Source: Salinirubellus litoreus
GTDB lineage: Archaea > Halobacteriota > Halobacteria > Halobacteriales > Haloarculaceae
Direction: 5' to 3'
Assembly: GCF_037335815.1 (NCBI RefSeq)
Contig: NZ_CP147841.1
Span: 3,038,001 to 3,102,000 of the forward strand
Length of the DNA: 64,000 bases
Shown here: positions 26,854 through 35,558 of the stretch, piece after piece
Position numbering within the stretch: the first letter of the stretch is position 1
Layout of the letters: each line of letters starts with the position of its first letter
Notes under the pieces: model-generated
Databases searched by the model: none
The model's input: only the letters and a program-made list of their open reading frames with translations
What the model was told of the DNA's origin: nothing
Translations under genes and position numbers: made by a program

Positions 26854-27687
26854 TCAGCCGCCGAGGAAGTCCTGTCTGACCTTCGGGTCGGCCAGCAGGA
26901 CGTCGCCGTCGTCCTCGTAGCGATTCTGACCGTTCACGAGGACGTAGCCCCGGTCGCACCGGCGGAGCGCCTCCTTGGCGTTCTGTTCGACCATCAGGAT
27001 AGCCGTGCCAGCGTCGTTGATCTCGTCGACCTTCTCGAACATCTCGTCGACGAGGTCCGGCGCGAGCCCCGCGGAGGGCTCGTCGAGCAGCAGCAGCGGC
27101 GGCGAGAGCATCAGTGCCCGGCCCATCGCCAGCATCTGCTGCTGGCCGCCCGAGAGCGTCCCCGCACGCTGGTCCTCCCGCTCCTCCAGGATGGGGAACC
27201 GGTCGAACACCATGTCGAGGGCGTCCTGTGGCACCTCGTCGAGGATGTACGCGCCCATCTCGAGGTTCTCGCGGACCGACATCGTCGGAAACACGTTGTC
27301 GTTCTGCGGGACGTACCCGAGGCCCTCGTGGATGATCTCCTCGGGGTTCCACCCCGTGATGTCCGTCCCGTCGAACGTGACGGTCCCGCCCATGTGCGAA
27401 GTGAGCCCGAAGACGGACTTCATCACCGTCGACTTGCCCGCGCCGTTCGGCCCGACGATGGTGACGTACTCCCCCTCACGGACGTCCATCGTGACGTCGG
27501 TGAGGATCTGGAGGTCGCCGTAACCCGCGTCGAGGTCACGCACCCGCAGGAGGCTGTCCGACCAGGTCGAGACCTCCGTGGCGGCCCCCGCGGTCCCGGT
27601 CCCCTCCGCGCCGTCGGCTTCTTCGGTTCCCTCGGCCCCGTCGGCCCCATCGACCGCCCCGCCGGGTTCGGGTTCGGTCCCGCTCAT
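26854..27687 (-). CDS. livF: Branched-chain amino acid-type ABC transporter ATPase
   Basis: The 277-aa protein has Walker A GPNGAGKST, the signature LSGGQQQMLAMGRAL, Walker B LLLLDEPSAGLAP and a switch His region (LMVEQNAKEALRRCDRGYVL). LLDEPSAGL and the short length place it in the LivF group. The first 45 residues are a low-complexity Gly/Ala/Glu/Asp extension not found in bacterial LivF. It overlaps the preceding livG gene by four bases and is the last gene of the liv operon. Confidence 0.9.
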   Translation of the reverse strand: MSGTEPEPGGAVDGADGAEGTEEADGAEGTGTAGAATEVSTWSDSLLRVRDLDAGYGDLQILTDVTMDVREGEYVTIVGPNGAGKSTVMKSVFGLTSHMGGTVTFDGTDITGWNPEEIIHEGLGYVPQNDNVFPTMSVRENLEMGAYILDEVPQDALDMVFDRFPILEEREDQRAGTLSGGQQQMLAMGRALMLSPPLLLLDEPSAGLAPDLVDEMFEKVDEINDAGTAILMVEQNAKEALRRCDRGYVLVNGQNRYEDDGDVLLADPKVRQDFLGG

Positions 27688-28580
27688 TCGACCTCACCCC
27701 CGAGATAGGCCTCGATGACCCGCTCGTCGGTCCGGACCTCCTCCGGAGCGCCCTCCATCAGCACCTTGCCCTGGTGCATCACGATGACGTGCTCGCAGTT
27801 CTCCATGATGAGGTCCATGTCGTGTTCGACGATGAGGAACGTGTAGCCCTGTTCGCGCAGTTCGTGGACGTGTTCGAGCAGACGTGCCTCGAGCGAGGGG
27901 TTCACGCCCGCGAACGGCTCGTCGAGCAGCAGCATCTCCGGCTCGGTGAGCAGCGCCCGCGCGAGTTCGAGCAGCTTCCGCTGTCCGCCCGAGAGGGTGC
28001 CGGCGTACTCGTGGGCGAGGTGGTCGATCTCGAAGAAGTCGAGCATCTCCCAGCACCGCTCCAGCACCTCCCCCTCCTGGTTGACGACCGAGTTACGGGT
28101 GAACGGGAGGACCGACCGCCAGAGCGACTCGCCGCGCTGGCCGCGCGGGGCGAGCATCATGTTCTCGAGGACGGTCATCTCCTCGAGTTCGCGGGCGATC
28201 TGGAACGTCCTGACGAGCCCCCGGTTGGCGACCGTGTGGGGTTCGAGTCCCGTGATCTCCTCGCCCCTGAAGTAGACCGCCCCGGCGGTCGGTTCGAGGA
28301 CGCCCGTGATGCAGTTGAACGTCGTCGACTTGCCCGCGCCGTTCGGCCCGATGAGCCCGGTGAGTGTCCCCTCCTCGACCTGGAAGGAGGCCCCGTCGAC
28401 GGCGGTGATGCCGCCGAACTCCTTGCGGAGGTCCTGGACGCGGAGCGGGATCCCGCGTGGGGTGTGCTTGGCGGCCTCCTCGGCCGCCGAGTCCTGGGCT
28501 TCGGCCTCGTCCACCTCCACGTCGGCGTCCTCGGGGACGTTGTTCCGTACGGCCGGGTCGTCGACCCCGCCCTCGCTCAT
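27684..28580 (-). CDS. livG: Branched-chain amino acid-type ABC transporter ATPase
   Basis: The 298-aa protein has Walker A GPNGAGKST, signature LSGGQRKLLELARAL, Walker B MLLLDEPFAGVNP and HDMDLIMENCEHVIVM. The DEPFAGVNP motif and the extended C-terminal part fit LivG. The acidic N-terminus of about 45 residues is a halophile extension. Start and stop overlap with livM and livF by four bases each. Confidence 0.92.
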   Translation of the reverse strand: MSEGGVDDPAVRNNVPEDADVEVDEAEAQDSAAEEAAKHTPRGIPLRVQDLRKEFGGITAVDGASFQVEEGTLTGLIGPNGAGKSTTFNCITGVLEPTAGAVYFRGEEITGLEPHTVANRGLVRTFQIARELEEMTVLENMMLAPRGQRGESLWRSVLPFTRNSVVNQEGEVLERCWEMLDFFEIDHLAHEYAGTLSGGQRKLLELARALLTEPEMLLLDEPFAGVNPSLEARLLEHVHELREQGYTFLIVEHDMDLIMENCEHVIVMHQGKVLMEGAPEEVRTDERVIEAYLGGEVE

Positions 28581-29965
28581 CGGTCCTCACCCCCGGAATC
28601 GCCGGAACCGGAGCCGCCGTCGGTGGCGGCCGGCGGCGTGCCGCCGCCCTCGCGCTCGCCGGAGGCGCGACGCGGTCGTTCGAGCGGGACGCCCGATGCC
28701 GGCTCCTTCCGGTGACCGAGCAGCCCCTGCGGCCGGTTGTGCATCAGGTAGATGAGCACCAGCCCCATGATGACGAGCTGGAGCTGTCGGATGCTGTCGA
28801 TCGTGTAGAACAGGAACGGGACTGGGTCGAGGTTCGAGATCAGGGGCGAGACCGCCGGGCCGAACCCCGAGGGAGCATCCACCTCGATGAGAGTCTCGAT
28901 GACGTTCTTCAGGTAACGCGGCCCCTGGAACAGCACCGCGGCGAAGATGGCCCCGCCCATGACGCTCCCGGTGTTCGAGCCCGCGCCGCCGATGATGAGC
29001 GCGATCCAGACGAAGAACGTGAGCCGGGGGCGGTAGGTGTTCGGCGTGATCGCTCCCTGGGTCATGAACCAGAGGATGCCACCGAGCCCCATCAGCCCGC
29101 AGCCGACCATGAACGCCTTCGTCTTGAACGCGTCCGTGTTCTTCCCGAGCGAATTCGTCGCCTCCTCGTCCTCGCGGATGGCCTTGAGCACCCGACCGAA
29201 CGGGGAGTTGCCGATCCGTCGCATGAGGACGTAGTAACCGACGACGACGAACAGCAGGAGGACGCCGTATACCAGGCCGTCGACGACCGGCTTGGGGTTG
29301 TTCGGGACGGCCACCTGGACGACGTCGACGAACCCGAGGTAGACGTCGTAGAGCCCGAACGCGGTGAAGAACGCCTGGACCGGCTGGGTGAAGTCGAGGA
29401 TGAGCCCCGAGCCCCCGCCGAGCCCGACGACGTAGCCGCCGACGGTGAACTGCTCCAGGTCGCCCGAGAGGAAGGCGAACCGGAGGATCTCGCTCATGGC
29501 GATGGTGACGATGGCGAGGTAGTCCGCCCGGAGCCGCAGCGCCGGGAGCGCGACCACGAGCCCGAGCAGCGCGGCCACGACGGTCCCGGCGATGATGCCG
29601 ACGATGATGGGCATACCGAACCCGCCCGAGCGACCGGTCTCGGCGGCGAACAGCGGCGCTTTCGAGACGATCGCCATCGTGTAGATGCCGATGGCCATGA
29701 ACCCGACGATACCGATGTTGAACAGCCCGGTGTAGCCCCAGTGGAGGTTGAGCGCGAGCGCGAGCAGGGCGAACACCGCGATGTAGAAGGTCAGACTGGC
29801 GACGGAGTTGATCTGCCCGCGGACCTCGAACCCGAGGAATGCCCCGGTGAGGATGTACACCCCGTAGATGACCGCGAGCAGCGCCCCGATCTTCGTGACG
29901 TCCTTCTCCCAGAGCGCCGCGAGTGCCCCGGTGGAGTCCTCGGATTCGGTGTCGCTCGCGCTCAT
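28577..29965 (-). CDS. livM: Branched-chain amino acid-type ABC transporter permease
   Basis: The 462-aa protein has about ten hydrophobic segments and the LivM signature run: TFYIAVFALLALALNLHWGYTGLFNIG, the conserved loop ALRLRADYLAIVTIAMSEILRF, and MRRIGNSPFGRVLKAIREDEEATNSLGKN, the cytosolic EAA-like coupling loop. The C-terminus is a Gly/Pro/Glu-rich tail. ATG 29965 overlaps the livH stop (ATGA), which decides the start over longer in-frame options. Confidence 0.9.
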   Translation of the reverse strand: MSASDTESEDSTGALAALWEKDVTKIGALLAVIYGVYILTGAFLGFEVRGQINSVASLTFYIAVFALLALALNLHWGYTGLFNIGIVGFMAIGIYTMAIVSKAPLFAAETGRSGGFGMPIIVGIIAGTVVAALLGLVVALPALRLRADYLAIVTIAMSEILRFAFLSGDLEQFTVGGYVVGLGGGSGLILDFTQPVQAFFTAFGLYDVYLGFVDVVQVAVPNNPKPVVDGLVYGVLLLFVVVGYYVLMRRIGNSPFGRVLKAIREDEEATNSLGKNTDAFKTKAFMVGCGLMGLGGILWFMTQGAITPNTYRPRLTFFVWIALIIGGAGSNTGSVMGGAIFAAVLFQGPRYLKNVIETLIEVDAPSGFGPAVSPLISNLDPVPFLFYTIDSIRQLQLVIMGLVLIYLMHNRPQGLLGHRKEPASGVPLERPRRASGEREGGGTPPAATDGGSGSGDSGGEDR

Positions 29966-31074
29966 GCTGTCGTCCTCCCGGCGAACAGGCCCTGTGGTTT
30001 CACGAGCAGGATGACGATCATCACGAGGAACGCGGCGGCACGGGAGAAGTCGCTCGGGATCCAGACGACCGACACCGAGGCGGTGACGCCGATGATCAGC
30101 CCCCCGAGGATCGCCCCGTAGATCGACCCGATGCCGCCGAGGATGACGGCCGCGAAGATCAGCAGGAGGAGGAGCCAGCCGTCGAAGTAACCCATCGTCC
30201 CCTTCCAGAGGAAGAACATGTATCCGGCGACGCCGGTGAGGCCACCGCCGATGATCCACGTGTAGCGGACGACCTGCTCGGTCGGGATGCCCGTCACCCG
30301 GGCGAGGTCCTCGTTGTCGGCCATCGCGCGCATCGCTTTGCCGAGCTTCGTCCGCTGGAGGAGGAGGTGGACACCGAGCATCAGCGCGATGGCGACGACC
30401 GCGAGCGTGATGTCGTGTGCCCTGAGCTGGACGGTCCCGTCGATGAACGGGACGGTGATCGCCGGCTGCGTGGCGGTGAGCCCCCGTCGGCTCGGCCCGA
30501 AGACGAACTGGATGAGAAACCGGATGGCGAACGCGACCCCGATGCTCGTGATGAGCAGGGCGATACCTGAACGGTCACGGAGCGGCTTGAACGCGTACCG
30601 ATCGACGAACAGCGCGAGCGCGATGGTGAACACCCCCGCGACGAGGAGCCCCCCGATCACGGCGAGCGGCGAGGAGACGATGCCGATGCCGAGCGCACCC
30701 CCGAACACCGACCCCCCGGCCCCGACGAGCAGGAGCGATCCGATGTCCGCCCGCGCACCGAACGCCCCGGCGACGGCGTAGGTCGTCGCCCACCCCGCGA
30801 ACCCCCCGGCGGTGATGTAGTCGCCGTGTGCGAAGTTGGCGAAGTTGAGAATGCTGTACGTCATCGAGAGCCCGATCCCCGCTAACCCGATCACCAGCCC
30901 CCGCATCAGGCCGTCCTTGAGGAGGACGGCGAGACGGAAGAACTGCTGCTCGTCGACGAGTAGCTGCCGCCCCAGGTCGAGCAGCAGGACGACGACGATC
31001 CCCACGAGGACGACGCTGCCGGGGTTCGCTCCCAGCAGTCGCCGGCCCCGTGCGTACGTTTCGCTTATACCCAT
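29962..31074 (-). CDS. livH: Branched-chain amino acid-type ABC transporter permease
   Basis: The 370-aa product is the first gene of the operon. It has about eight to nine membrane segments and the LivH signatures MTYSILNFANFAHGDYITAGGF near the N-terminus and KAMRAMADNEDLARVTGIPTEQV in the coupling loop. An extra hydrophobic N-terminal segment (VLVGIVVVLLLDLG) is present. The promoter region is the 128-base gap shared with pgk. Substrate may be branched-chain amino acids or short amides/urea; it cannot be told from sequence. Confidence 0.9.
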   Translation of the reverse strand: MGISETYARGRRLLGANPGSVVLVGIVVVLLLDLGRQLLVDEQQFFRLAVLLKDGLMRGLVIGLAGIGLSMTYSILNFANFAHGDYITAGGFAGWATTYAVAGAFGARADIGSLLLVGAGGSVFGGALGIGIVSSPLAVIGGLLVAGVFTIALALFVDRYAFKPLRDRSGIALLITSIGVAFAIRFLIQFVFGPSRRGLTATQPAITVPFIDGTVQLRAHDITLAVVAIALMLGVHLLLQRTKLGKAMRAMADNEDLARVTGIPTEQVVRYTWIIGGGLTGVAGYMFFLWKGTMGYFDGWLLLLLIFAAVILGGIGSIYGAILGGLIIGVTASVSVVWIPSDFSRAAAFLVMIVILLVKPQGLFAGRTTA

Positions 31075-31202
31075 GCGATAGCCTGTAGTGTGGAGGCTCA
31101 TAAATAACACTACGTACCGGCGTACTGTCGACCCCATGCCGTGTGTGGTCAGGGAGCGTCGGTGCCACAAACGCTTTCGTGACGGGCGAGGCAATCCCGG
31201 GT

Positions 31203-32390
31203 ATGGTACGGACGCTGGACGACCTCGACCCCTCCGGCCTCGCGGTCGGGCTCCGGGTCGACGTCAACAGCCCGCTCGACGACAGGGGGGAACTCGCCGA
31301 CGACGCCCGACTCGGAGCACACCTCGACACCATCGAGGAACTCGCCGCCAGGGACGCGCGGGTCGCCGTCCTCGCACACCAGGGCCGCCCGGGCGGATCG
31401 GACTTCTCGGATCTGGCCCCGCACGCCGACCGGTTCGACGAACTCCTCGACGCGCCGGTGGACTACTGTGACGGGACCTTCACGCGCGAGGCCCGCGAGG
31501 CCGTCGGCTCGCTCTCGCCCGGCGAGGTGGTCGTCCTCGAGAACACCCGGTTCTACAGCGAGGAGTACATGGAGTTCGATCCCGAGGCCGCCGCGGACAC
31601 CTACCTCGTGCAGCGGCTCGTGCCCGTGCTCGACGCCTACGTCAACGACGCGTTCGCCGCCGCCCACCGATCCCAGCCCTCCCTCGTCGGCTTCCCACGC
31701 GAACTCCCGGCCTACGCCGGCCGGGTGATGGAGCGCGAGCTCGACGTCCTCGGCGGACTCGGGGACGCCCCCCGGCCCCGGTACTACGTCCTCGGCGGGG
31801 CGAAGGTCGAGGACTCGCTCGACGTCGCCCGCTCGGTGCTCGACCGCGACATCGCCGACGGCGTCCTGGCGACGGGCGTCGTCGGCAACGCCTTCCTGCT
31901 CGCCGACGGCGTCCAGCTCGGAGCCGCGAGCGCGAAGATCGTCAACGAGCGCTCGACCGAGGCCGTCCAGCGGGCCGGTGAGCTCCTCGACGAGTACGGC
32001 GGCCTGATACACCTCCCGCGGGACGTGGCCGTCGAGCGCGACGGCGAGCGGACCGAACTCGGTGTCGAGGACCTCCCGGCGGAGACGCCGGCGATGGACG
32101 TGGGTGCGAAGACGATCGCCGCCTTCGCCGAACTGCTCGACGATGCGGGGACGGCCATCCTGAACGGTCCGGCCGGGGTCTTCGAGGAGGAGGCGTTCGC
32201 GGTCGGCACCCGCGAGATCTTCGAGGCCGCCACGCGCGCCGAGCTCAGCGTCGTCGGCGGCGGGGACACGGCGGCCGCCCTCCGCCGACTGGGGATCGAG
32301 GGATTCAGCCACGTCTCGACCGGCGGCGGTGCCTGCCTGCGGATGCTCACCGACGGGGAGCTCCCGGCCGTCGAGGCTCTCGAGCGGTGA
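31203..32390 (+). CDS. pgk: Phosphoglycerate kinase
   Basis: The 395-aa protein follows the PGK pattern: GLRVDVNSPLDDRG at the substrate loop, AVLAHQGRPGGSDF, VVLENTRFYSEE, NDAFAAAHRSQPSLVGFP, the ATP-lobe sequences YYVLGGAKVEDSLDV and NGPAGVFEEEAFAVGT, and the C-terminal FSHVSTGGGACLRML. Used in lower glycolysis/gluconeogenesis. ATG 31203 gives the family N-terminus. The next gene starts inside its stop codon. Confidence 0.94.
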   Translation: MVRTLDDLDPSGLAVGLRVDVNSPLDDRGELADDARLGAHLDTIEELAARDARVAVLAHQGRPGGSDFSDLAPHADRFDELLDAPVDYCDGTFTREAREAVGSLSPGEVVVLENTRFYSEEYMEFDPEAAADTYLVQRLVPVLDAYVNDAFAAAHRSQPSLVGFPRELPAYAGRVMERELDVLGGLGDAPRPRYYVLGGAKVEDSLDVARSVLDRDIADGVLATGVVGNAFLLADGVQLGAASAKIVNERSTEAVQRAGELLDEYGGLIHLPRDVAVERDGERTELGVEDLPAETPAMDVGAKTIAAFAELLDDAGTAILNGPAGVFEEEAFAVGTREIFEAATRAELSVVGGGDTAAALRRLGIEGFSHVSTGGGACLRMLTDGELPAVEALER

Positions 32391-32929
32391 CCGACGAGGG
32401 CGATCCCCCCTGGGAGATCGAGCGCCCACCCACGGAGGCGGCCGACGCCGTGACCGACCTCTGGGTCGACTTGGTCGCCGACCAGCGCCCGTACGGCTCG
32501 CACCTGCTCGCCGAGCCCAACCGCGAGCGAGTCCGCGAAGCCGCCCTCCGGGGGATCGTCACCGACTCGCTGCTCGTCGCCTCGTGGGACGGGGCCCTCG
32601 TCGGGTTCGTCACCTTCGCCGTCGAGTCCGGGGTCTACGAACAGGACGTCACTCGGGGGCTCGTCGAGAACGTCTACGTCGTCCCCGAACGCCGCGGGGA
32701 GGGCCTCGGATCGGCGCTGCTGGCCGCCGCCGAGGACCACCTGCGCGAGCGGGGCTGTGACGCGTTCTTCCTGGAGGTGCTGGCCGACAACGAGGGCGCG
32801 AGACGGTTCTATCGCGAGGCGGGGTACGACCCCCACCGACTCCAGTTCGAGCGGTCGGCCGACGGGGCCGAAAGACGGCACGGGAGCGAGGTCGACACCG
32901 AAAGCGATACGCACACAAGGGACGACTGA
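32387..32929 (+). CDS. GNAT-family N-acetyltransferase
   Basis: The 180-aa protein from GTG 32387 (overlapping the pgk stop) contains the acetyl-CoA motif VPERRGEGLGSALLAAAEDHL, followed by AFFLEVLADNEGARRFYREAGYDPH, which is motif B of the GNAT fold. Its acceptor is unknown. The tight coupling to pgk is probably an operon of convenience rather than a functional link. Confidence 0.87.
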   Translation: MTDEGDPPWEIERPPTEAADAVTDLWVDLVADQRPYGSHLLAEPNRERVREAALRGIVTDSLLVASWDGALVGFVTFAVESGVYEQDVTRGLVENVYVVPERRGEGLGSALLAAAEDHLRERGCDAFFLEVLADNEGARRFYREAGYDPHRLQFERSADGAERRHGSEVDTESDTHTRDD

Positions 32930-32943
32930 CTATCACCCCCTGC

Positions 32944-33017
32944 GCCAAGGGAGCTTGGGTGGTTCAAGCACTCGACTTGTAATCGAGAATTCGTGGGTTC
33001 AAATCCCACCCTTGGCT
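32944..33017 (+). tRNA. tRNA-Thr (anticodon TGT)
   Basis: Acceptor arms GCCAAGG (32944-32950) and CCTTGGC (33010-33016) pair, with discriminator T33017. The anticodon stem ctcga/tcgag encloses cttgtaa with TGT at 32978-32980. The T arm is gtggg-ttcaaat-cccac. The CCA end is not encoded. It starts 14 bases after the GNAT stop. Confidence 0.95.
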
Positions 33018-33139
33018 CTGGCGTCCCGAACGAGCGACCCTGGCTCCCTGCGCGACGATCGTCGGACGCCGATGCGCGTCTTCTCGTTCTGAAGACGCTG
33101 ATGGCGTGTTATTATCTCGGAAGCTGAAACCGATAAAAT

Positions 33140-35179
33140 ATGGGGCTGGGTGACCGGGTGGGTTCGGAGAGGGACACGGCACAGGCCTCGGTTCTGGGCT
33201 TCGTGCTGTTGGTCGGGATCGTTGTCGTCGGGACCGGAACGCTGGTCGTGATCGGCGGAACGCTGCTCTCGGAGCAGCAGCGAGCCGTGGACGCCTCGGT
33301 CGCCGAACTCGCGATGACCCAGGTGGACTCGCAGGCGAGCCAGGTCGCGCTCGGCAGCAGCCCGAGTCAGCGGGTCTCCCTCGCCGGCGGCGGGCGGACC
33401 TACGTCGACGAGTCCGCCGCGCCGATCACGATCGAGCTGATCGGCTGTGACACCTGTCCCACCACGCTCGAGAGTACGACGCTCGGTGCAGTCGTCTACG
33501 ACGGGGGGGAGACGACCGTCGCGTACCAGGGCGGCGGGGTGTGGAAGCGCGACGGCTCGGGCGGGGTGCGGATGGTGTCGCCGCCCGAACTGCACTACAG
33601 CTTCGACGCCTCGATGAACGACGATCCCACGCTCACGCTCCCGCTCGTCGTCGTCCGCGGCGACGCCTCGACGACGGAGGCCCTCCAGATCCGGCGGGGG
33701 CCGTCGACGGCCGTCTTCCCCGATCCGGACGACCCGAGCGGTGACCTGACGAACCCGCTCAGCGCGGGAAGTCTCAGGATCACCATCCGGAGTTCCTACT
33801 ACGAGGGCTGGTCGGAGTACTTCGAGGAGCGGACCGACGCCGACAGCGTGACCGTCGACCACGGTACGGGGACGGTCGAGGCCGTCCTCACCGTCCCCGA
33901 CAGGAGCCGCGAGGTCGAGGAGTCGATCGCCTCGAACGCCCCGACGCTGAGCGTGCAGGGCGGTGCCGACGTGGACAGCTACAACTCCTCGCTCGGGACC
34001 TACGCGGCGACGCGCGGTTCGGCGGGGAGCGTCTACGTCGGTCACGACCTGAGCAACGCCGGGGACGGTACCATCTACGGTAACATGCGCGTCGACGGGG
34101 ACTTCGACGGCGGGGGCGGCATCGAGATCAAGGGTGACCTCCTGACGGACGGCGACGTCACACTCGACGGCGGCGTCTCGGTGGACGGCGAAGTGATCGC
34201 CGACGGCGACTTCTCCATCAGCGGCGGCGGGACGGTCAACAGCCCGGTCACGGTCACGGGGAGCGTCACCGAGACCGGGGGCGGGGTGGACGTCGACGCC
34301 GACGTCACCGCCGGACGGGACTACGTGAGCAAGAGCGGGTCGATCGACGGCGGCGTCACGGTCCACGTCGGGCGTGACTTCTACGCGGCGAACGGACAGA
34401 ACGTAGACGGCGAGATCGTCGCCGGTGGCGAGTACAGGGACGACGGCGTCTGGCCGAACGACGGGTCCGCGACCATAACCGAGAACGGGCCGGCCCCCGA
34501 CCTGAGTGCCACCGAGCGCGCGGAGAGCCTCAGTCCGCCACACCTCGCCCCGATCGACGGGACGATCACCTCCCGTGTCGTCTCGTTCGAGTCCGTGAAC
34601 GACAACGGGCCGGAGGCGGCCCGCGTCGTGGCCGGGAACTGCGGGGGCGGCGACCCCGCCTGTACACTCACCGCGGGGACGTACTACTTCGACGAACTCT
34701 CGCTGTCGGGGAGCGACAGGCTCGTGTTCGATACGACCGACGGGCCGATCTACGTCGCCGTCGACGGCGACGTCGGCACGACCGGCGGCTCGTCGGTCGA
34801 GGCGATCGGGCCGAACGAGGTCCACGTCTACTACACCGGGGACGCCACGCTCAGGACCGACTGGGAGAGCGTCGGCGACCGCGGCGACCAGATCTGGCTC
34901 TACGGCTCCAGTTCGTCCACGGTCCTGGTCCAGGGCGGTGCGGCCGTCTACGGGGTCCTCTACGCGCCGGGGAACCAGGACATCGAGGTGCGCGGCGGGT
35001 CGGAGGTGTACGGCGCGCTCGTCGGAAGCGTCAGTGACGTCCAGGGGGGGACCGCCATCCACTACGACGAGGCCCTCGGGAACCAGAAACCCGAGCTCAC
35101 GGGGAGTGCGGGTGCTCCGGTCAACTACCTCCACATCTCGACCAACGAGATCGTCGTGGAGGACGGGGATACCCCGTAG
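33140..35179 (+). CDS. Large membrane-anchored surface protein with pilin-like N-terminus and bactofilin-like repeats
   Basis: The 679-aa protein starts with a short polar stretch and one hydrophobic helix (ASVLGFVLLVGIVVVGTGTLVV), resembling the type IV pilin-like starts of the haloarchaeal DUF7289 group. Residues 90-290 are mixed beta. From about 295 to 425 there are short repeated turns of the form VDGDFDGG, IKGDLLTDGDVTLDGG, VDGEVIADGDFSI and VTAGRDYVSKSGSIDGG. A right-handed beta-helix like that of bactofilins would produce this pattern. The remaining 250 residues are beta-rich, with repeated GGSSVEA, QGGAAVYGVLYAPG and RGGSEVYGALVGS units. A role in a surface or filament-like layer is inferred. 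Confidence 0.75.
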   Translation: MGLGDRVGSERDTAQASVLGFVLLVGIVVVGTGTLVVIGGTLLSEQQRAVDASVAELAMTQVDSQASQVALGSSPSQRVSLAGGGRTYVDESAAPITIELIGCDTCPTTLESTTLGAVVYDGGETTVAYQGGGVWKRDGSGGVRMVSPPELHYSFDASMNDDPTLTLPLVVVRGDASTTEALQIRRGPSTAVFPDPDDPSGDLTNPLSAGSLRITIRSSYYEGWSEYFEERTDADSVTVDHGTGTVEAVLTVPDRSREVEESIASNAPTLSVQGGADVDSYNSSLGTYAATRGSAGSVYVGHDLSNAGDGTIYGNMRVDGDFDGGGGIEIKGDLLTDGDVTLDGGVSVDGEVIADGDFSISGGGTVNSPVTVTGSVTETGGGVDVDADVTAGRDYVSKSGSIDGGVTVHVGRDFYAANGQNVDGEIVAGGEYRDDGVWPNDGSATITENGPAPDLSATERAESLSPPHLAPIDGTITSRVVSFESVNDNGPEAARVVAGNCGGGDPACTLTAGTYYFDELSLSGSDRLVFDTTDGPIYVAVDGDVGTTGGSSVEAIGPNEVHVYYTGDATLRTDWESVGDRGDQIWLYGSSSSTVLVQGGAAVYGVLYAPGNQDIEVRGGSEVYGALVGSVSDVQGGTAIHYDEALGNQKPELTGSAGAPVNYLHISTNEIVVEDGDTP

Positions 35180-35225
35180 GAACCCGGACCTGTTCGGATC
35201 CGGACCGGGGATACGTCGCGGTCGG

Positions 35226-35424
35226 TTAGACGTCCTCGTTCTCGACGGTCATCTCGGGGGGGATCGTTCCGACGGAGGACGAACCGCTCCTCGCCGTCCC
35301 GCTCGACCGTCGCCGCCAGACACCATCCCTCCTGACCCATCCGGTTGAGTTCCTCTTCGAGCTCCTCGGGCGGTTCGACGACGACATAGTCGTAGCGGTC
35401 CTCGGTGGGTCCCTCGGTGCTCAC
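35226..35424 (-). CDS. DUF4177-like small protein with a one-base frameshift in a G run
   Basis: ATG 35424 opens DRYDYVVVEPPEELEEELNRMGQEGWCLAATV, a pattern that fits the DUF4177 type (YxYxVV, then a helix, then GWxL). At 35256-35262 there is a run of seven G. Read as is, the frame leaves the normal codon pattern and runs on into the opposite gene to 35125. With six G, the frame ends in EMTVENEDV and a TAA at 35226-35228, an acidic end with typical third-position GC, total 65 aa. The extra G is thus probably a sequencing slip or a recent mutation. Confidence 0.65.
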
Positions 35425-35558
35425 GACGAACGCTCAGCCCCACATCCTCGTAGCGCCACTGCCTGCAGATACTGGGCGACCCGCGCCCGATCGGGGCCGG
35501 CGTATGCGCCGAGGGGGACCGCCCCAAGAGCTAACCGCCCGCCTGCGCCACGACCGGT

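Noticed and set aside
28457..30121. 554-codon open frame on the plus strand across livM
   Set aside because: It is antisense to a clear LivM permease, with Glu/Asp/Arg low-complexity content typical of shadows in this genome.
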